Below, in pieces: positions 54,447 through 62,495 of a stretch of DNA of 64,000 nt. Position 1 is the first letter of the stretch. Every line of letters starts with the position of its first letter. A program made the translations under genes and the position numbers. The DNA comes from Sediminihabitans luteus (lineage in GTDB: Bacteria; Actinomycetota; Actinomycetes; Actinomycetales; Cellulomonadaceae). The notes beneath the pieces were generated by a model, which saw nothing but the letters and a program-made list of their open reading frames with translations, made no database searches and was not told where the DNA came from. The stretch lies in the NCBI RefSeq assembly GCF_002797595.1, contig NZ_PGFE01000001.1:1178001-1242000 (forward strand), read 5' to 3'.

Positions 54447-55844
54447 ATGATGGGTCGCGTGACCACGACTACCGCAGGACCGACCGAGAGCACGCGCAAC
54501 CTCCGCGCCGCGATGTTCGTCGACTTCGACAACGTGTACATCGGGCTGCGCCGGCTCGACCCGGCCGCCGCGGAGGCGTTCGCGACCGACCCCGGGCACT
54601 GGCTCGCCGAGCTCGAGACGGGCACCGACGCCGACGGCGACTTCACGCGACGGTTCCTCGTGCGCTCGTGCTACCTCAACCCGTCGGTCTTCTCGCAGTT
54701 CCGACCCAACTTCACGCGCGCCGGGTTCCAGGTCGTCGACTGCCCGTCGCTCACGCAGCAGGGCAAGTCGTCCGCCGACATCAACCTCGTGCTCGACGCC
54801 GTCGACGCGCTCGCGGCCGACACCCGCTACGAGGAGTTCGTGATCGTCTCGGCCGACGCCGACTTCACGCCCCTGCTCCAGCGCTGCCGCGCCGACGACC
54901 GCCGCGTCACCATCATCACCGCGAGCCCCGCCGCGAGCGCCTACCGCGCCGTCGCGGACACCGTCATCACGGCCGACGACCTCGCCGAGCTCGTCACGGG
55001 CACCGCGGGCGTGCTCGACGACGCCCCCGTGGCGCAGCCCGCCCCGGCGCGCACCTCGCGCGGCCGGTCGGGCGGATCGCGCGGCCGCGGCCAAGGCCAG
55101 GGCCACGCCAAGGCCGAGCCGCCGGCTGCGACGTCCGCGGCCGAGACGACGCCCGCCGGGACGGAAGCCCCCGCCCCGGCACCCGCGGCCGACGACTTCG
55201 AGCTGCTGCCGTTCTCCCCCGCCCGGGCCGTCGTGCTCAAGCGCGTGCGCGCCGCCGACCGGCCGCTCACGCTCGGCGCCGTCGCGCAGGTCGCGCAGAA
55301 GGCCGACCCGGCGCTCGCCGGCTCCGACTGGGCCGGCACGGGCGGGTTCGCGGCGTGGCTCGCGCACGAGGTGCCCGAGGTCGGAGTCTCCTCGCGCCCG
55401 CCGGGCCACGTGTGGGACCCGGCGCGCTTCGGCGAGGCCGACATCCCGGGCGCCACGACCGACACCGACCCGAGCGCGCTCCAGCGCCAGGTCACCGCGG
55501 TCACGGACGTCCCCGGCCTGAGCCCGCAGAACTACCGGGCGCTGCTCACGGCCCTCGCGGACGACGTCGCCGCGCACCCGTTCGACCGTGCCGCGACGTC
55601 GCGGCGCGTCCGGGACGCGTGCCAGGAGGCGGGCGCGCCCGTGGGCCGCTCGACCGTGAACTTCGTGATCTCGGGCGTGCTCTACGCCGACGTCACCCTC
55701 GGCGACGGCCCGAGCGCGGCCGAGCTCGCGGCCGCGTACGCGGACCACGTGGTCGGGCTGTGCCGGGGGGCGCGCATGGACCTGAGCCCGGGCGACGTCG
55801 CGGCGCTGCGCGCCTGGGTCGGCGGCGGTCTGCTCGACGACTGA
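54447..55844 (+). CDS. NYN (PIN-like) RNase domain with OST-HTH/LOTUS domain
   Basis: The 465-residue protein starts with a NYN domain: AMFVDFDNVYIGLRRLD (first Asp pair), KSSADINLVLDAVDAL, and VIVSADADFTPLLQRCR, giving the full acidic set of the PIN-like nuclease fold. A Gly/Ala/Pro linker (about 193-250) leads to an OST-HTH/LOTUS-like domain (VVLKRVRAADRPLTLGAVAQVAQ) that should bind RNA, and a second helical repeat follows (LQRQVTAVTDVPGLSPQNYRALL). This is the bacterial form of the MARF1/limkain-like layout. Targets unknown. Alternative starts at 54450 and 54459. Confidence 0.85.
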   Translation: MMGRVTTTTAGPTESTRNLRAAMFVDFDNVYIGLRRLDPAAAEAFATDPGHWLAELETGTDADGDFTRRFLVRSCYLNPSVFSQFRPNFTRAGFQVVDCPSLTQQGKSSADINLVLDAVDALAADTRYEEFVIVSADADFTPLLQRCRADDRRVTIITASPAASAYRAVADTVITADDLAELVTGTAGVLDDAPVAQPAPARTSRGRSGGSRGRGQGQGHAKAEPPAATSAAETTPAGTEAPAPAPAADDFELLPFSPARAVVLKRVRAADRPLTLGAVAQVAQKADPALAGSDWAGTGGFAAWLAHEVPEVGVSSRPPGHVWDPARFGEADIPGATTDTDPSALQRQVTAVTDVPGLSPQNYRALLTALADDVAAHPFDRAATSRRVRDACQEAGAPVGRSTVNFVISGVLYADVTLGDGPSAAELAAAYADHVVGLCRGARMDLSPGDVAALRAWVGGGLLDD

Positions 55845-55853
55845 CCGACGCGC

Positions 55854-55887
55854 GGCTGACGGTCCTGGGCATCCGGGACCGTCAGCC
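55854..55887. terminator. hairpin between convergent genes
   Basis: GGCTGACGGTCC at 55854-55865 pairs perfectly with GGACCGTCAGCC at 55876-55887 with a ten-base loop. It lies after the NYN gene and holds the stop codon of the convergent propeller gene, so it can serve both directions. Confidence 0.7.
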
Positions 55888-57480
55888 GAGGCGCGACACC
55901 GTGCCTTCCTGCTTGACGACGAGCGAGCCGTCGATCGCGAGGGGCGCGTCACCGTACCCGTCGGTCAGCCGCACGGACCATGCGCGCGAGCCGTCGGCGA
56001 GGTCCCACGCGACGAGGGTCGCGGTCACGTCCGAGCCCCACGGGGTGGACGGGTCGTCCGACTCGGACTCCCGGTAGCGCAGGATGCGCACGATCGCGTG
56101 CGTCCCGTCGGTGTAGGCGGCGTCGATGAATCCGTCCTCGGGCGACTCGGTCGTCCACAGCTCGTCGCCGGTCGTGAGGTCGATCCCGACGACGTCGGGC
56201 GAGCGGACGACGACCGCCGTCCCCGCCGTCTGGACGAGCACCTGCCACACGCCGTCCCCCGACGACCAGAGGGGCTCACGGTCACTGTCGAACGCGCGCA
56301 GCGCGCCGTTGATGACGCTCCCCGGCTTGGAGACGAGCGTGGTCGCGTCCGCGGTGCCGTCGGAGGCCATCGGTTCGAGGATCGTGCCGTCGGGGTCCCA
56401 CAGGGTCTCGCCGGCCGCGTCCACGACCGTCGACCGGCCCTGCGAGCCCGTCAGCACGACCTTCCCGTCGCCCAGCGGCCGCACCTCCTGGACCTCGCCG
56501 CCCTCGAACGGCCGCCCGTCCAGGCCGAAGGTGCCGCCCACGCCGCACCCGGAGACGCGGATCGTCGCCGGCCCCTGGGAGACGTCGAGACGGTCGGGCT
56601 CGACCTCGATCGAGTCGAGGCCGTCGTTGACCACCACGCACGCGGTCAGGTCCCCGCCCGCCTCGAGGACGGTCTCCTCGACGACCTCTCCGGACCTCGC
56701 GTCCTCGAACACGACGCGGACGTCGCGCGGCCGGAGCCTGCTCGCGAGGCCGTCGATCTCGCCCGTGAGCGCCGCGACCTGGACCTCGTCGAGCTTCTCC
56801 ACAGGAACAGGCTCCCCGAGCCGCGTGGCCGAGACCAGGAGGTCGCCGAACACGGTCGCGGCGAGGTCGGTCGGGTCCGCGTCGACGCTGCGCTGCGCGA
56901 CGACCTCCCCGTCGCGGTCCAGGACCACGACCTCGCGGGCGTCGGCCTCGCCGGCCAGGCACACGAGCTGGTCCGACCAGCGCTCCTCGCCCGCCCGCTC
57001 GGGGTCACCGCACTGCGTCGCGGTGCCGAGGTCTGCCTGCCAGCGCACCTCGCCTGTGGCCGGGTCGAGGGCGCGCACGCCGTCACCGACGACGAGCGCG
57101 AGGTCGTCCCACGCGAGGAGGGTCGACCCGACGTCGGCCGGGGCCGACCAGAGCGACGCCGGGGCGGTGGACATCGGGAGCAGCCCGCCGGGCGCGGCGA
57201 CCCGCTGCGCCTCGAGGTGCTGCGAGTGCAGGCGCGCGCCCGTGAACAGGACGCCGACGATCCCGAGCGCCCCCGCGACCAGGGCCCAGCGCGGGACGGT
57301 GCGGCGTCGGCTACTGCGCCGGGCGTCAGCGGGGGCTTCCCCCGGCCCGGCGGCGTCCGCCACGTCCTCGCCGACCGGCCCGTCCGGGCCGGTCGCGTCG
57401 CGCGGCGGTTCGGACGCGGTGTCGACGAGCTCGAACACCACCGTCTCGTCCTCGTGCTGGTGCCGACGCCGGTGTGCCAC
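55882..57480 (-). CDS. membrane-anchored PQQ-like beta-propeller protein, paralogue 1
   Basis: The 532-residue protein has a cytoplasmic N-terminal tail of about 60 residues, one membrane helix (WALVAGALGIVGVLFTG, about 65-82) and an outside beta-propeller with blade motifs such as ALDPATGEVRWQADLG and GIDLTTGDELWTTESP. Two cysteine pairs (TQCGDPER, LVCLAGE; ACVVV, SGCGVG) may form disulfides. Propellers of this type act as scaffolds or sensors at the cell surface; the partner is unknown. A related gene follows directly upstream. Confidence 0.82.
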   Translation of the reverse strand: MAHRRRHQHEDETVVFELVDTASEPPRDATGPDGPVGEDVADAAGPGEAPADARRSSRRRTVPRWALVAGALGIVGVLFTGARLHSQHLEAQRVAAPGGLLPMSTAPASLWSAPADVGSTLLAWDDLALVVGDGVRALDPATGEVRWQADLGTATQCGDPERAGEERWSDQLVCLAGEADAREVVVLDRDGEVVAQRSVDADPTDLAATVFGDLLVSATRLGEPVPVEKLDEVQVAALTGEIDGLASRLRPRDVRVVFEDARSGEVVEETVLEAGGDLTACVVVNDGLDSIEVEPDRLDVSQGPATIRVSGCGVGGTFGLDGRPFEGGEVQEVRPLGDGKVVLTGSQGRSTVVDAAGETLWDPDGTILEPMASDGTADATTLVSKPGSVINGALRAFDSDREPLWSSGDGVWQVLVQTAGTAVVVRSPDVVGIDLTTGDELWTTESPEDGFIDAAYTDGTHAIVRILRYRESESDDPSTPWGSDVTATLVAWDLADGSRAWSVRLTDGYGDAPLAIDGSLVVKQEGTVSRLG

Positions 57481-57527
57481 GTGTCGAGCCTAGTCCCTGC
57501 GGGTGGCGCGCGACCGCCGGTCGGTGC

Positions 57528-58988
57528 TCAGCCCAGGCGCTCCAACGCCCCGTCCACCAGCAGGAGAACGGCGCCGTCGACCGCCGTCAGCACGGCGTCA
57601 CCCTCGATCGGGACCGTCCAGTCCGCCGATCCGCTCTCGAGCCGCAGCGCGGCGAGCCGTCCGTTCGTGGGCGGGCCGCCGTTCGACGTCGCGGTGCGCA
57701 CGATCGCGTGCTCGCCGTCCGTGAGCCCGCCGGCGACGAACGTGTCGGCGCGCATCGGGAGCCTCCAGACCTCGTCGCCGTCGTCGAGGTCGAGCGCGAC
57801 GATGCTGGTCGGCCCGCTCATCACCACGGTGCCCGACGCCTGGACGAGCAGCGTCGCGCCGCTCACCGTCCTCGACCACAGCTCACGGTGCGAGCCGTCG
57901 AACGCCTTGACCACCCCCGACGGCTCGCGCACCAGCACGACGTCGCGCGACGCGCCGTCCGACGCGACGGGCCGCAGCACCTCCCCCTCCGGCCGCCAGA
58001 CCTCGGCCCCGTCGGCGTCGACGACCGCGCCCCACGACCCGGCCGACGCGCGTCGCTGGGACGTCCCGTCGCCGAGCGCGACCACGCTGTCGCCAGGGAC
58101 CTCGGGGTCGTCGAGCCGGACCCCCGTGGGCGAGAGGTACGCGTCGAGCCCGCAGTCGGCGAGCACGAGCACCCTGCCGTCGTCCTCGACTCCTGGAGCG
58201 GCGGTGGTCTCGCCCGGGCACGCCTGGTCCTGCGGCGTCGGGTCGACCCGGGTGACGGCGAGCGCCTCGCCGGCGCGCACGTCGCGGATCGTGACCTCGA
58301 CCGCGCGCACCGTGGCCAGGCCCCGGGTCGCACCGTCGACGGATACCCGGGGCACCGTGATGCTCCCGGGGCCGTCGACCCGGCGGATCTCGGCGACCAC
58401 GCCGTCGCCGGCGACGGCGGCCACGCCTGCGACGTCCTCGAACGTACGCTCGCCGAGCGTCCTACCGCGGTCGTCGAGCACGGTGGCCGTCGCGTCCCCG
58501 TCGACCGTCGACACGCACGTGAGCGTGCGCGTCCACGACCCGTCGACGGTCGTGGGGGATCCGCACGCGGGCTCCTTGCCCAGCCGTGCGGTCCACCGCT
58601 CCTCCCCCGTGCCCGGGTCGATCGCGACGACCTCGGTGCCGACGAGGAGCGTGGTCTCGTCCCAGCGCTGCATCGCGACGTCGCCCACGCCGTCCGTCGT
58701 CCAGAGCACGGACGGCGCGGGGCCGAGCGACGTGACCCCTCCCTCGGAGTCCGCGAGACGGTCCTCGACCGATCGTTCGTGCCACCGGTCCGCCGCCGCC
58801 ATGGCCCCGACGACGCCGACCACGACCAGACCGGCCAGCCACCAGCGGACCCTGCGTCGTCCGGCCCGCGCGGCCACGCGCGATTCCTCGGCGGGCGCGG
58901 CGGCCGGCGGGTGAGCGTCGTCCGGCTCGACCGTGTCGAACTCGAGGACCACGTGGTCGCGGTCTCGTCTCCCCTGCCGCCTCGTCAT
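57528..58988 (-). CDS. membrane-anchored PQQ-like beta-propeller protein, paralogue 2
   Basis: The 486-residue protein repeats the layout of its downstream neighbour: charged tail, one membrane helix (WWLAGLVVVGVVGAMAAA, about 49-66) and a propeller with AIDPGTGEERWTARLGKEPACGSP and ALDLDDGDEVWRLPM. The matching tail segment VVLEFDTVEPDD compares with VVFELVDTASEP in the other gene. They are old tandem duplicates, clearly diverged, separated by 47 bases and probably transcribed together. Confidence 0.82.
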   Translation of the reverse strand: MTRRQGRRDRDHVVLEFDTVEPDDAHPPAAAPAEESRVAARAGRRRVRWWLAGLVVVGVVGAMAAADRWHERSVEDRLADSEGGVTSLGPAPSVLWTTDGVGDVAMQRWDETTLLVGTEVVAIDPGTGEERWTARLGKEPACGSPTTVDGSWTRTLTCVSTVDGDATATVLDDRGRTLGERTFEDVAGVAAVAGDGVVAEIRRVDGPGSITVPRVSVDGATRGLATVRAVEVTIRDVRAGEALAVTRVDPTPQDQACPGETTAAPGVEDDGRVLVLADCGLDAYLSPTGVRLDDPEVPGDSVVALGDGTSQRRASAGSWGAVVDADGAEVWRPEGEVLRPVASDGASRDVVLVREPSGVVKAFDGSHRELWSRTVSGATLLVQASGTVVMSGPTSIVALDLDDGDEVWRLPMRADTFVAGGLTDGEHAIVRTATSNGGPPTNGRLAALRLESGSADWTVPIEGDAVLTAVDGAVLLLVDGALERLG

Positions 58989-59046
58989 GCCGCGAGGGTA
59001 CCGATCCAGCCGCCCGCCGCGTCGCGGCCTCCGGTGAGCGGTCGGG

Positions 59047-59661
59047 TCAGTACCCCTGGTACCGCCCGGGGCGGTGGTTCATCGCGAGGATCAGGTTGAG
59101 CAGCACGGCCCCGCCGGCCGAGATCAGCACGGTGCCGGGGTCGACCACGGCGAACGACGCGAGCACCACGAGGCCGTCGAGCACCATCTGCACGTACCCG
59201 GCGCGCAGCCCCGCGCGCTCCTGCAGGATCAGCGCGACGATGTTGAACCCGCCGAGGCTCGAGCGGTGCCGGAACAGGATGAGCAGGCCCACTCCCGCGA
59301 GCACGTTGCCGGCGAGCACGCCGTATGCGGTGGGCAGCTCGAGGTCGCCGAACATCGCCGGGTGCAGCGAGCTGAGGGTCGAGACGATCGCGATCGAGAT
59401 CCCGGAGCGGATCGTGAAGTCCCAGCCCTTCTTGCTGATCGCGAGCAGGAAGAACGGCAGGTTGACCAGCGCGAACAGCACCCCGAACGGCACGTCGACG
59501 GTGTACCCGAGCAGGAGCGACAGGCCCGCGGTACCGCCCGTGACGGCGCCGACCGAGTGCAGCAGGAACAGCCCCAACGAGACGACGAACGTCCCGGTGA
59601 GGATGCCGAGCGCGTCCTCGAGCAGGCTGTGCTTGAGGTCCGCGGGGGCGGGCGAGGTCAT
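59047..59661 (-). CDS. YitT-family membrane protein
   Basis: The 204-residue protein has five to six membrane segments with the YitT pattern VGAVTGGTAGLSLLLGYTVDVPFGVLFALVNLPFFLLA and RHRSSLGGFNIVALILQERAGLRAGYVQMVLD. It lacks the C-terminal DUF2179 domain that longer YitT proteins carry. Function unknown. Hairpin element B5 separates it from the acetyltransferase gene upstream. Confidence 0.85.
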   Translation of the reverse strand: MTSPAPADLKHSLLEDALGILTGTFVVSLGLFLLHSVGAVTGGTAGLSLLLGYTVDVPFGVLFALVNLPFFLLAISKKGWDFTIRSGISIAIVSTLSSLHPAMFGDLELPTAYGVLAGNVLAGVGLLILFRHRSSLGGFNIVALILQERAGLRAGYVQMVLDGLVVLASFAVVDPGTVLISAGGAVLLNLILAMNHRPGRYQGY

Positions 59662-59732
59662 GGGTGGTTCTCCTCAGCGGTGCGTGCCCGGCGGGGGTGG
59701 TGCGGGCGGCAACCATCCTGGCACGCACTGCC

Positions 59733-59804
59733 CCCACCGCCGAACGCGCCATCCGTCACGGATTTTCGCCTCAGAGCGGTACGGATCGCACGTTCGGCGG
59801 TGGG
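59733..59804. repeat. hairpin element B5
   Basis: The arms CCCACCGCCGAACGC (left) and CGTTCGGCGGTGGG (right) enclose a shorter inner stem ATCCGT/ACGGAT. Its loop, with TTTTCGCCTCAGAGCGGT, is almost the same as in B6, so these two are recent copies of each other. It lies just after the GNAT gene end. Confidence 0.85.
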
Positions 59805-59816
59805 ACGGTGGGGCAG

Positions 59817-60410
59817 TCAGCGGGGGTCGTCGGTGCGCAGCAGCGCGTGCCGGTGCATGTCGTGCCACCCGTCCGCGTGGCGGACCGACGCCCGCTCGGT
59901 GCCCTCGCACGCGAAGCCTGCACCCTCGGCGACGGTGCAGGACGCCGCGTTGTGCGTCGAGTGGTCGAGCACGAGTCGCTGGAGCCCGGCCTCGTCGAAG
60001 GCCCACCGCACGACCGCGCGCAGCGCGGCGGTCGCGATCCCGCGGCGCCGGGCCGCAGGGGCGACCCAGTACGCGACCGTGCCGACGCCCGCGTCGAGGT
60101 CGAGGTAGTTCAGGCCGCACCGGCCGACGAGCTCGCCGCCCGCCGTGACCGCCCACTCGGCACCCGACTCGGTCGTCCACAGGTCGCCACGCGCGACGAC
60201 CCACGCCCGGGCCTCTGGCAGCGTCATGCTGCGCACGTGCCACCGCTGCACGGCCGGGTCGTCGTACACGGCCGCGACCGCGGGGGCGTCGTCCGCTACC
60301 CAGGGGCGCAGGTCGAGGACCGCGCCCGTCGGGGTCGTGGTGCACAGGTGCGGCTGCGCGCGCGAGCTCAGGGTTCCGGGGGCGACGACCGGCGCGACGA
60401 GGGAGGGCAC
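59817..60410 (-). CDS. GNAT-family N-acetyltransferase
   Basis: The 197-residue protein has the RimJ/RimL-like GNAT fold: LDLRPWVADDAPAVAAVYDDPAVQRW at the start, GRCGLNYLDLD, then the acetyl-CoA loop AYWVAPAARRRGIATAALRAVVRWAFDEAGLQRLVLDHSTHNAASCTVAEGAGF. It probably acetylates an N-terminus or a small molecule. It lies between two near-identical hairpins. Confidence 0.87.
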   Translation of the reverse strand: MPSLVAPVVAPGTLSSRAQPHLCTTTPTGAVLDLRPWVADDAPAVAAVYDDPAVQRWHVRSMTLPEARAWVVARGDLWTTESGAEWAVTAGGELVGRCGLNYLDLDAGVGTVAYWVAPAARRRGIATAALRAVVRWAFDEAGLQRLVLDHSTHNAASCTVAEGAGFACEGTERASVRHADGWHDMHRHALLRTDDPR

Positions 60411-60434
60411 GCGGTCACGCTATCGGCTCACGCC

Positions 60435-60506
60435 CCCACCGCCGAACGCGCCATCCGTGACGGGTTTTCGCCCCAGAGCGGTACGGATCGCGCGTTCGGC
60501 GGTGGG
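60435..60506. repeat. hairpin element B6
   Basis: Nearly the same sequence as B5, with outer arms CCCACCGCCGAACGCGCC and the ATCCGT/ACGGAT inner stem. It lies 40 bases after the DinB-like gene end and 24 bases before the GNAT start on the minus strand. Confidence 0.85.
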
Positions 60507-60545
60507 CCGGGCGGGCAGCGGGCAGCGGTGGGCGGCGCGGGCGGT

Positions 60546-61061
60546 TCACGCCCGGCCCGTGCGTTCGAGCACGCCGCGCAGGTACGCGGCCTGGCCCGCG
60601 TGCTCCAGGGCGTCGACGGCGACGCTCACGAGCCGCACGCCGAGCGTCACGGGCGGGTCCCAGCGCTCGTCGACGACCTCGTCGAGGGCCGCGTCGTCGA
60701 GGTCGGCGAGCACCTCGGCCGACTCGTCCCCGACCGCCCGCAGGTACCCCACGAGGAGGTCGGCGGGGGCGCGGACCGCGGCGACGTCGTCCGCGGTGTG
60801 GCCGTAGCCCATGGCCGCGTCGTCGAACGGCAGGTCGAACCGCCGGGCCCAGCCCTGCGCCGTCCACACCTGCTCACGACCCACCGCGGCCGCGACCTGC
60901 ACGTCCTGCTCACGCGCGACGTGCCACGCGAGCCAGGCGAGGGTGTTCGCGGCCGGGTCGAGGCGGGCGGTCAGCGCGTCGTCGTCGAGCCCGTCGACGG
61001 TGGCCGTGACGGCGGGGACGATGCGCCCGAAGAGGTCCTGGAGCGTCGCGACGCCGCTCAT
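60546..61061 (-). CDS. DinB/DUF664 family protein, second in window
   Basis: The 171-residue helical protein has DinB features: LQDLFGRIVPAVTATVDGLDDDAL, the histidine in LAWLAWHVAREQDVQ, and ALEHAGQAAYLRGVLE with HxxxxxYLRG. It belongs to the actinobacterial DUF664/DinB group, perhaps thiol-dependent. The ATG overlaps the stop of the DUF1269 gene (ATGA). It is only distantly like the DinB protein at 20008. Confidence 0.85.
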   Translation of the reverse strand: MSGVATLQDLFGRIVPAVTATVDGLDDDALTARLDPAANTLAWLAWHVAREQDVQVAAAVGREQVWTAQGWARRFDLPFDDAAMGYGHTADDVAAVRAPADLLVGYLRAVGDESAEVLADLDDAALDEVVDERWDPPVTLGVRLVSVAVDALEHAGQAAYLRGVLERTGRA

Positions 61062-61555
61062 CGCACCGGCCCGCCGCCGAAGGTCTGGAGCAGCAGGTCA
61101 CGCTCGGCGTCGGTCAGGTTGGTCGCGACGAGCGTCGCGCGCACCCCGTGGAACCGCTCGCCGAGCAGGTCCGGGTCGCCCACCTCGTTGATCAGGAACA
61201 GCGCGGACGTGCCCGGCGTGACCTGCTCGCGCACCGCGTCGAGCTGGTCGTCGGTGATGCCCATGCCGTTGAGGGCCTTGCTGATGCCGCCGACCGCGGC
61301 GCCCGCCGCCGCGCCCACGAGCGGCAGGAAGAACAGCGCGCCGAGCAGCATGCCCCAGAACGCCCCCCACCCGGTGCCGCGCACCGTGTCGTCGTGGCTG
61401 TGGTGGGTCGACGGGCGACCGTCGCCCTCGGGCCACGAGACGACGACGTGGTCGACGACCGTGACCAGCCCCTCGGAGGCGGCGCGCTTGAGGATCCCGG
61501 CGGCGACGTCCGCGCCCTCCGGGTCGTCGAACTTCCACACCGTGAACCTGGCCAT
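61058..61555 (-). CDS. DUF1269 family membrane-associated protein
   Basis: The 165-residue protein has the DUF1269 layout: MARFTVWKFDDPEGADVAAGIL at the start, a Gly-rich hydrophobic hairpin in the middle (WGAFWGMLLGALFFLPLVGAAAGAAVGGI) and a late GTSALFLINEV strand. The family is common in stress-induced gene sets, function unknown. The ATG at 61555 fits the family start, and its stop overlaps the DinB gene. Confidence 0.85.
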   Translation of the reverse strand: MARFTVWKFDDPEGADVAAGILKRAASEGLVTVVDHVVVSWPEGDGRPSTHHSHDDTVRGTGWGAFWGMLLGALFFLPLVGAAAGAAVGGISKALNGMGITDDQLDAVREQVTPGTSALFLINEVGDPDLLGERFHGVRATLVATNLTDAERDLLLQTFGGGPVR

Positions 61556-61644
61556 GCGCACTCCTTCGTCGTCGGGCGCCCCTGCTCGCGTCCGATCATG
61601 CCCGCGGCCCGGGCGACCGGCCACGCGAGGCGGCAACGGCGGCC

Positions 61645-62337
61645 TCAGGGCTGACGGCGCCCCACCGACCACGCGTCGGCGTCGTCGAGCCCGCCCTCGC
61701 CGACGCGGGTCAGCACGATCCGGTCGTGCAGCCGGTTGCGGCGTCCGGCCCACAGCTCGACCTCGGTGCAGGTGATGCGCCACCCGCCCCAGTGGTCGGG
61801 CAGGGGCACGTCGTCGGGCGACCCGGTGTCGGGGTGGCGCGCGGCGACGGCCGCGTAGGCGGCCTCGAGCTCGGCGCGCGAGGCCGTCGGGGCGGACTGG
61901 TGCGACGCCCACGCACTGATCCGCGACCCCCACGGGCGGCCCGCGAAGTACTCGGCGACCTCGCCGCGCCCGATCTCGACGGCACTCCCCCGGAACCGCA
62001 CGGCACGGAACATCGACGGCCACGTGAGCGACGCCGCGACCGCCGCGTTCCCCCCGATCTCGCGGCCTTTGGCCGAGCGCAGGTCCGTGACGAACCCGGG
62101 CCCGCGCGCGTCCAGGAACCGCATGAGCACCGTGCGGACGTCGGGCGCCCCGGCCGCGTCGACCGTCGCGACCGACAGGGCGGTCGGCTCGGGCACGTCA
62201 CCCTGCGCGGCCTGCCGGGCCTGCGCGGCGGCGACCCAGGCGCGCACCTGGGCGAGCGGCGTGGGCAGGAGGTCGGCCTCGTCGAGGCCGTCGCCGGTGT
62301 AGTCGGTGCGCAGGATCGGGCTGTCGGCCGGGCTCAT
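61645..62337 (-). CDS. pdxH: pyridoxamine 5'-phosphate oxidase
   Basis: The 230-residue protein has PdxH features: LRTDYTGDGLDEADL at the start, PTALSVATVDAAGAPDVRTVLMRFLDARGPGFVTD, KGREIGGNAAVAASLTWPSMFRAVRFRG, SAWASHQSAP, and the FMN/PLP end WAGRRNRLHDRI. It oxidises pyridoxamine or pyridoxine phosphate to pyridoxal 5'-phosphate with FMN and oxygen. The ATG at 62337 matches the family. It diverges from the antiporter gene. Confidence 0.9.
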   Translation of the reverse strand: MSPADSPILRTDYTGDGLDEADLLPTPLAQVRAWVAAAQARQAAQGDVPEPTALSVATVDAAGAPDVRTVLMRFLDARGPGFVTDLRSAKGREIGGNAAVAASLTWPSMFRAVRFRGSAVEIGRGEVAEYFAGRPWGSRISAWASHQSAPTASRAELEAAYAAVAARHPDTGSPDDVPLPDHWGGWRITCTEVELWAGRRNRLHDRIVLTRVGEGGLDDADAWSVGRRQP

Positions 62338-62495
62338 GGCGTCAGCGTAGCCACGCGTGGTGTCGCGGCGGCCGTGGTGTCGCGCCGTCGTGCCGTCGCG
62401 GTCGGGGCGCACTCCTGGCAGCGTAGGCACGTCACGTCCGCGCCGTCCGGGAGCCCCCGGCCCGTGCCGGGCCGGCGCCGGGAAGGGAGACCCTG

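Noticed and set aside
61058-62023. Long minus-strand frame reaching into pdxH as one fused protein with DUF1269
   Set aside because: The upstream part is out of frame with pdxH, and the DUF1269 family begins at the ATG at 61555.
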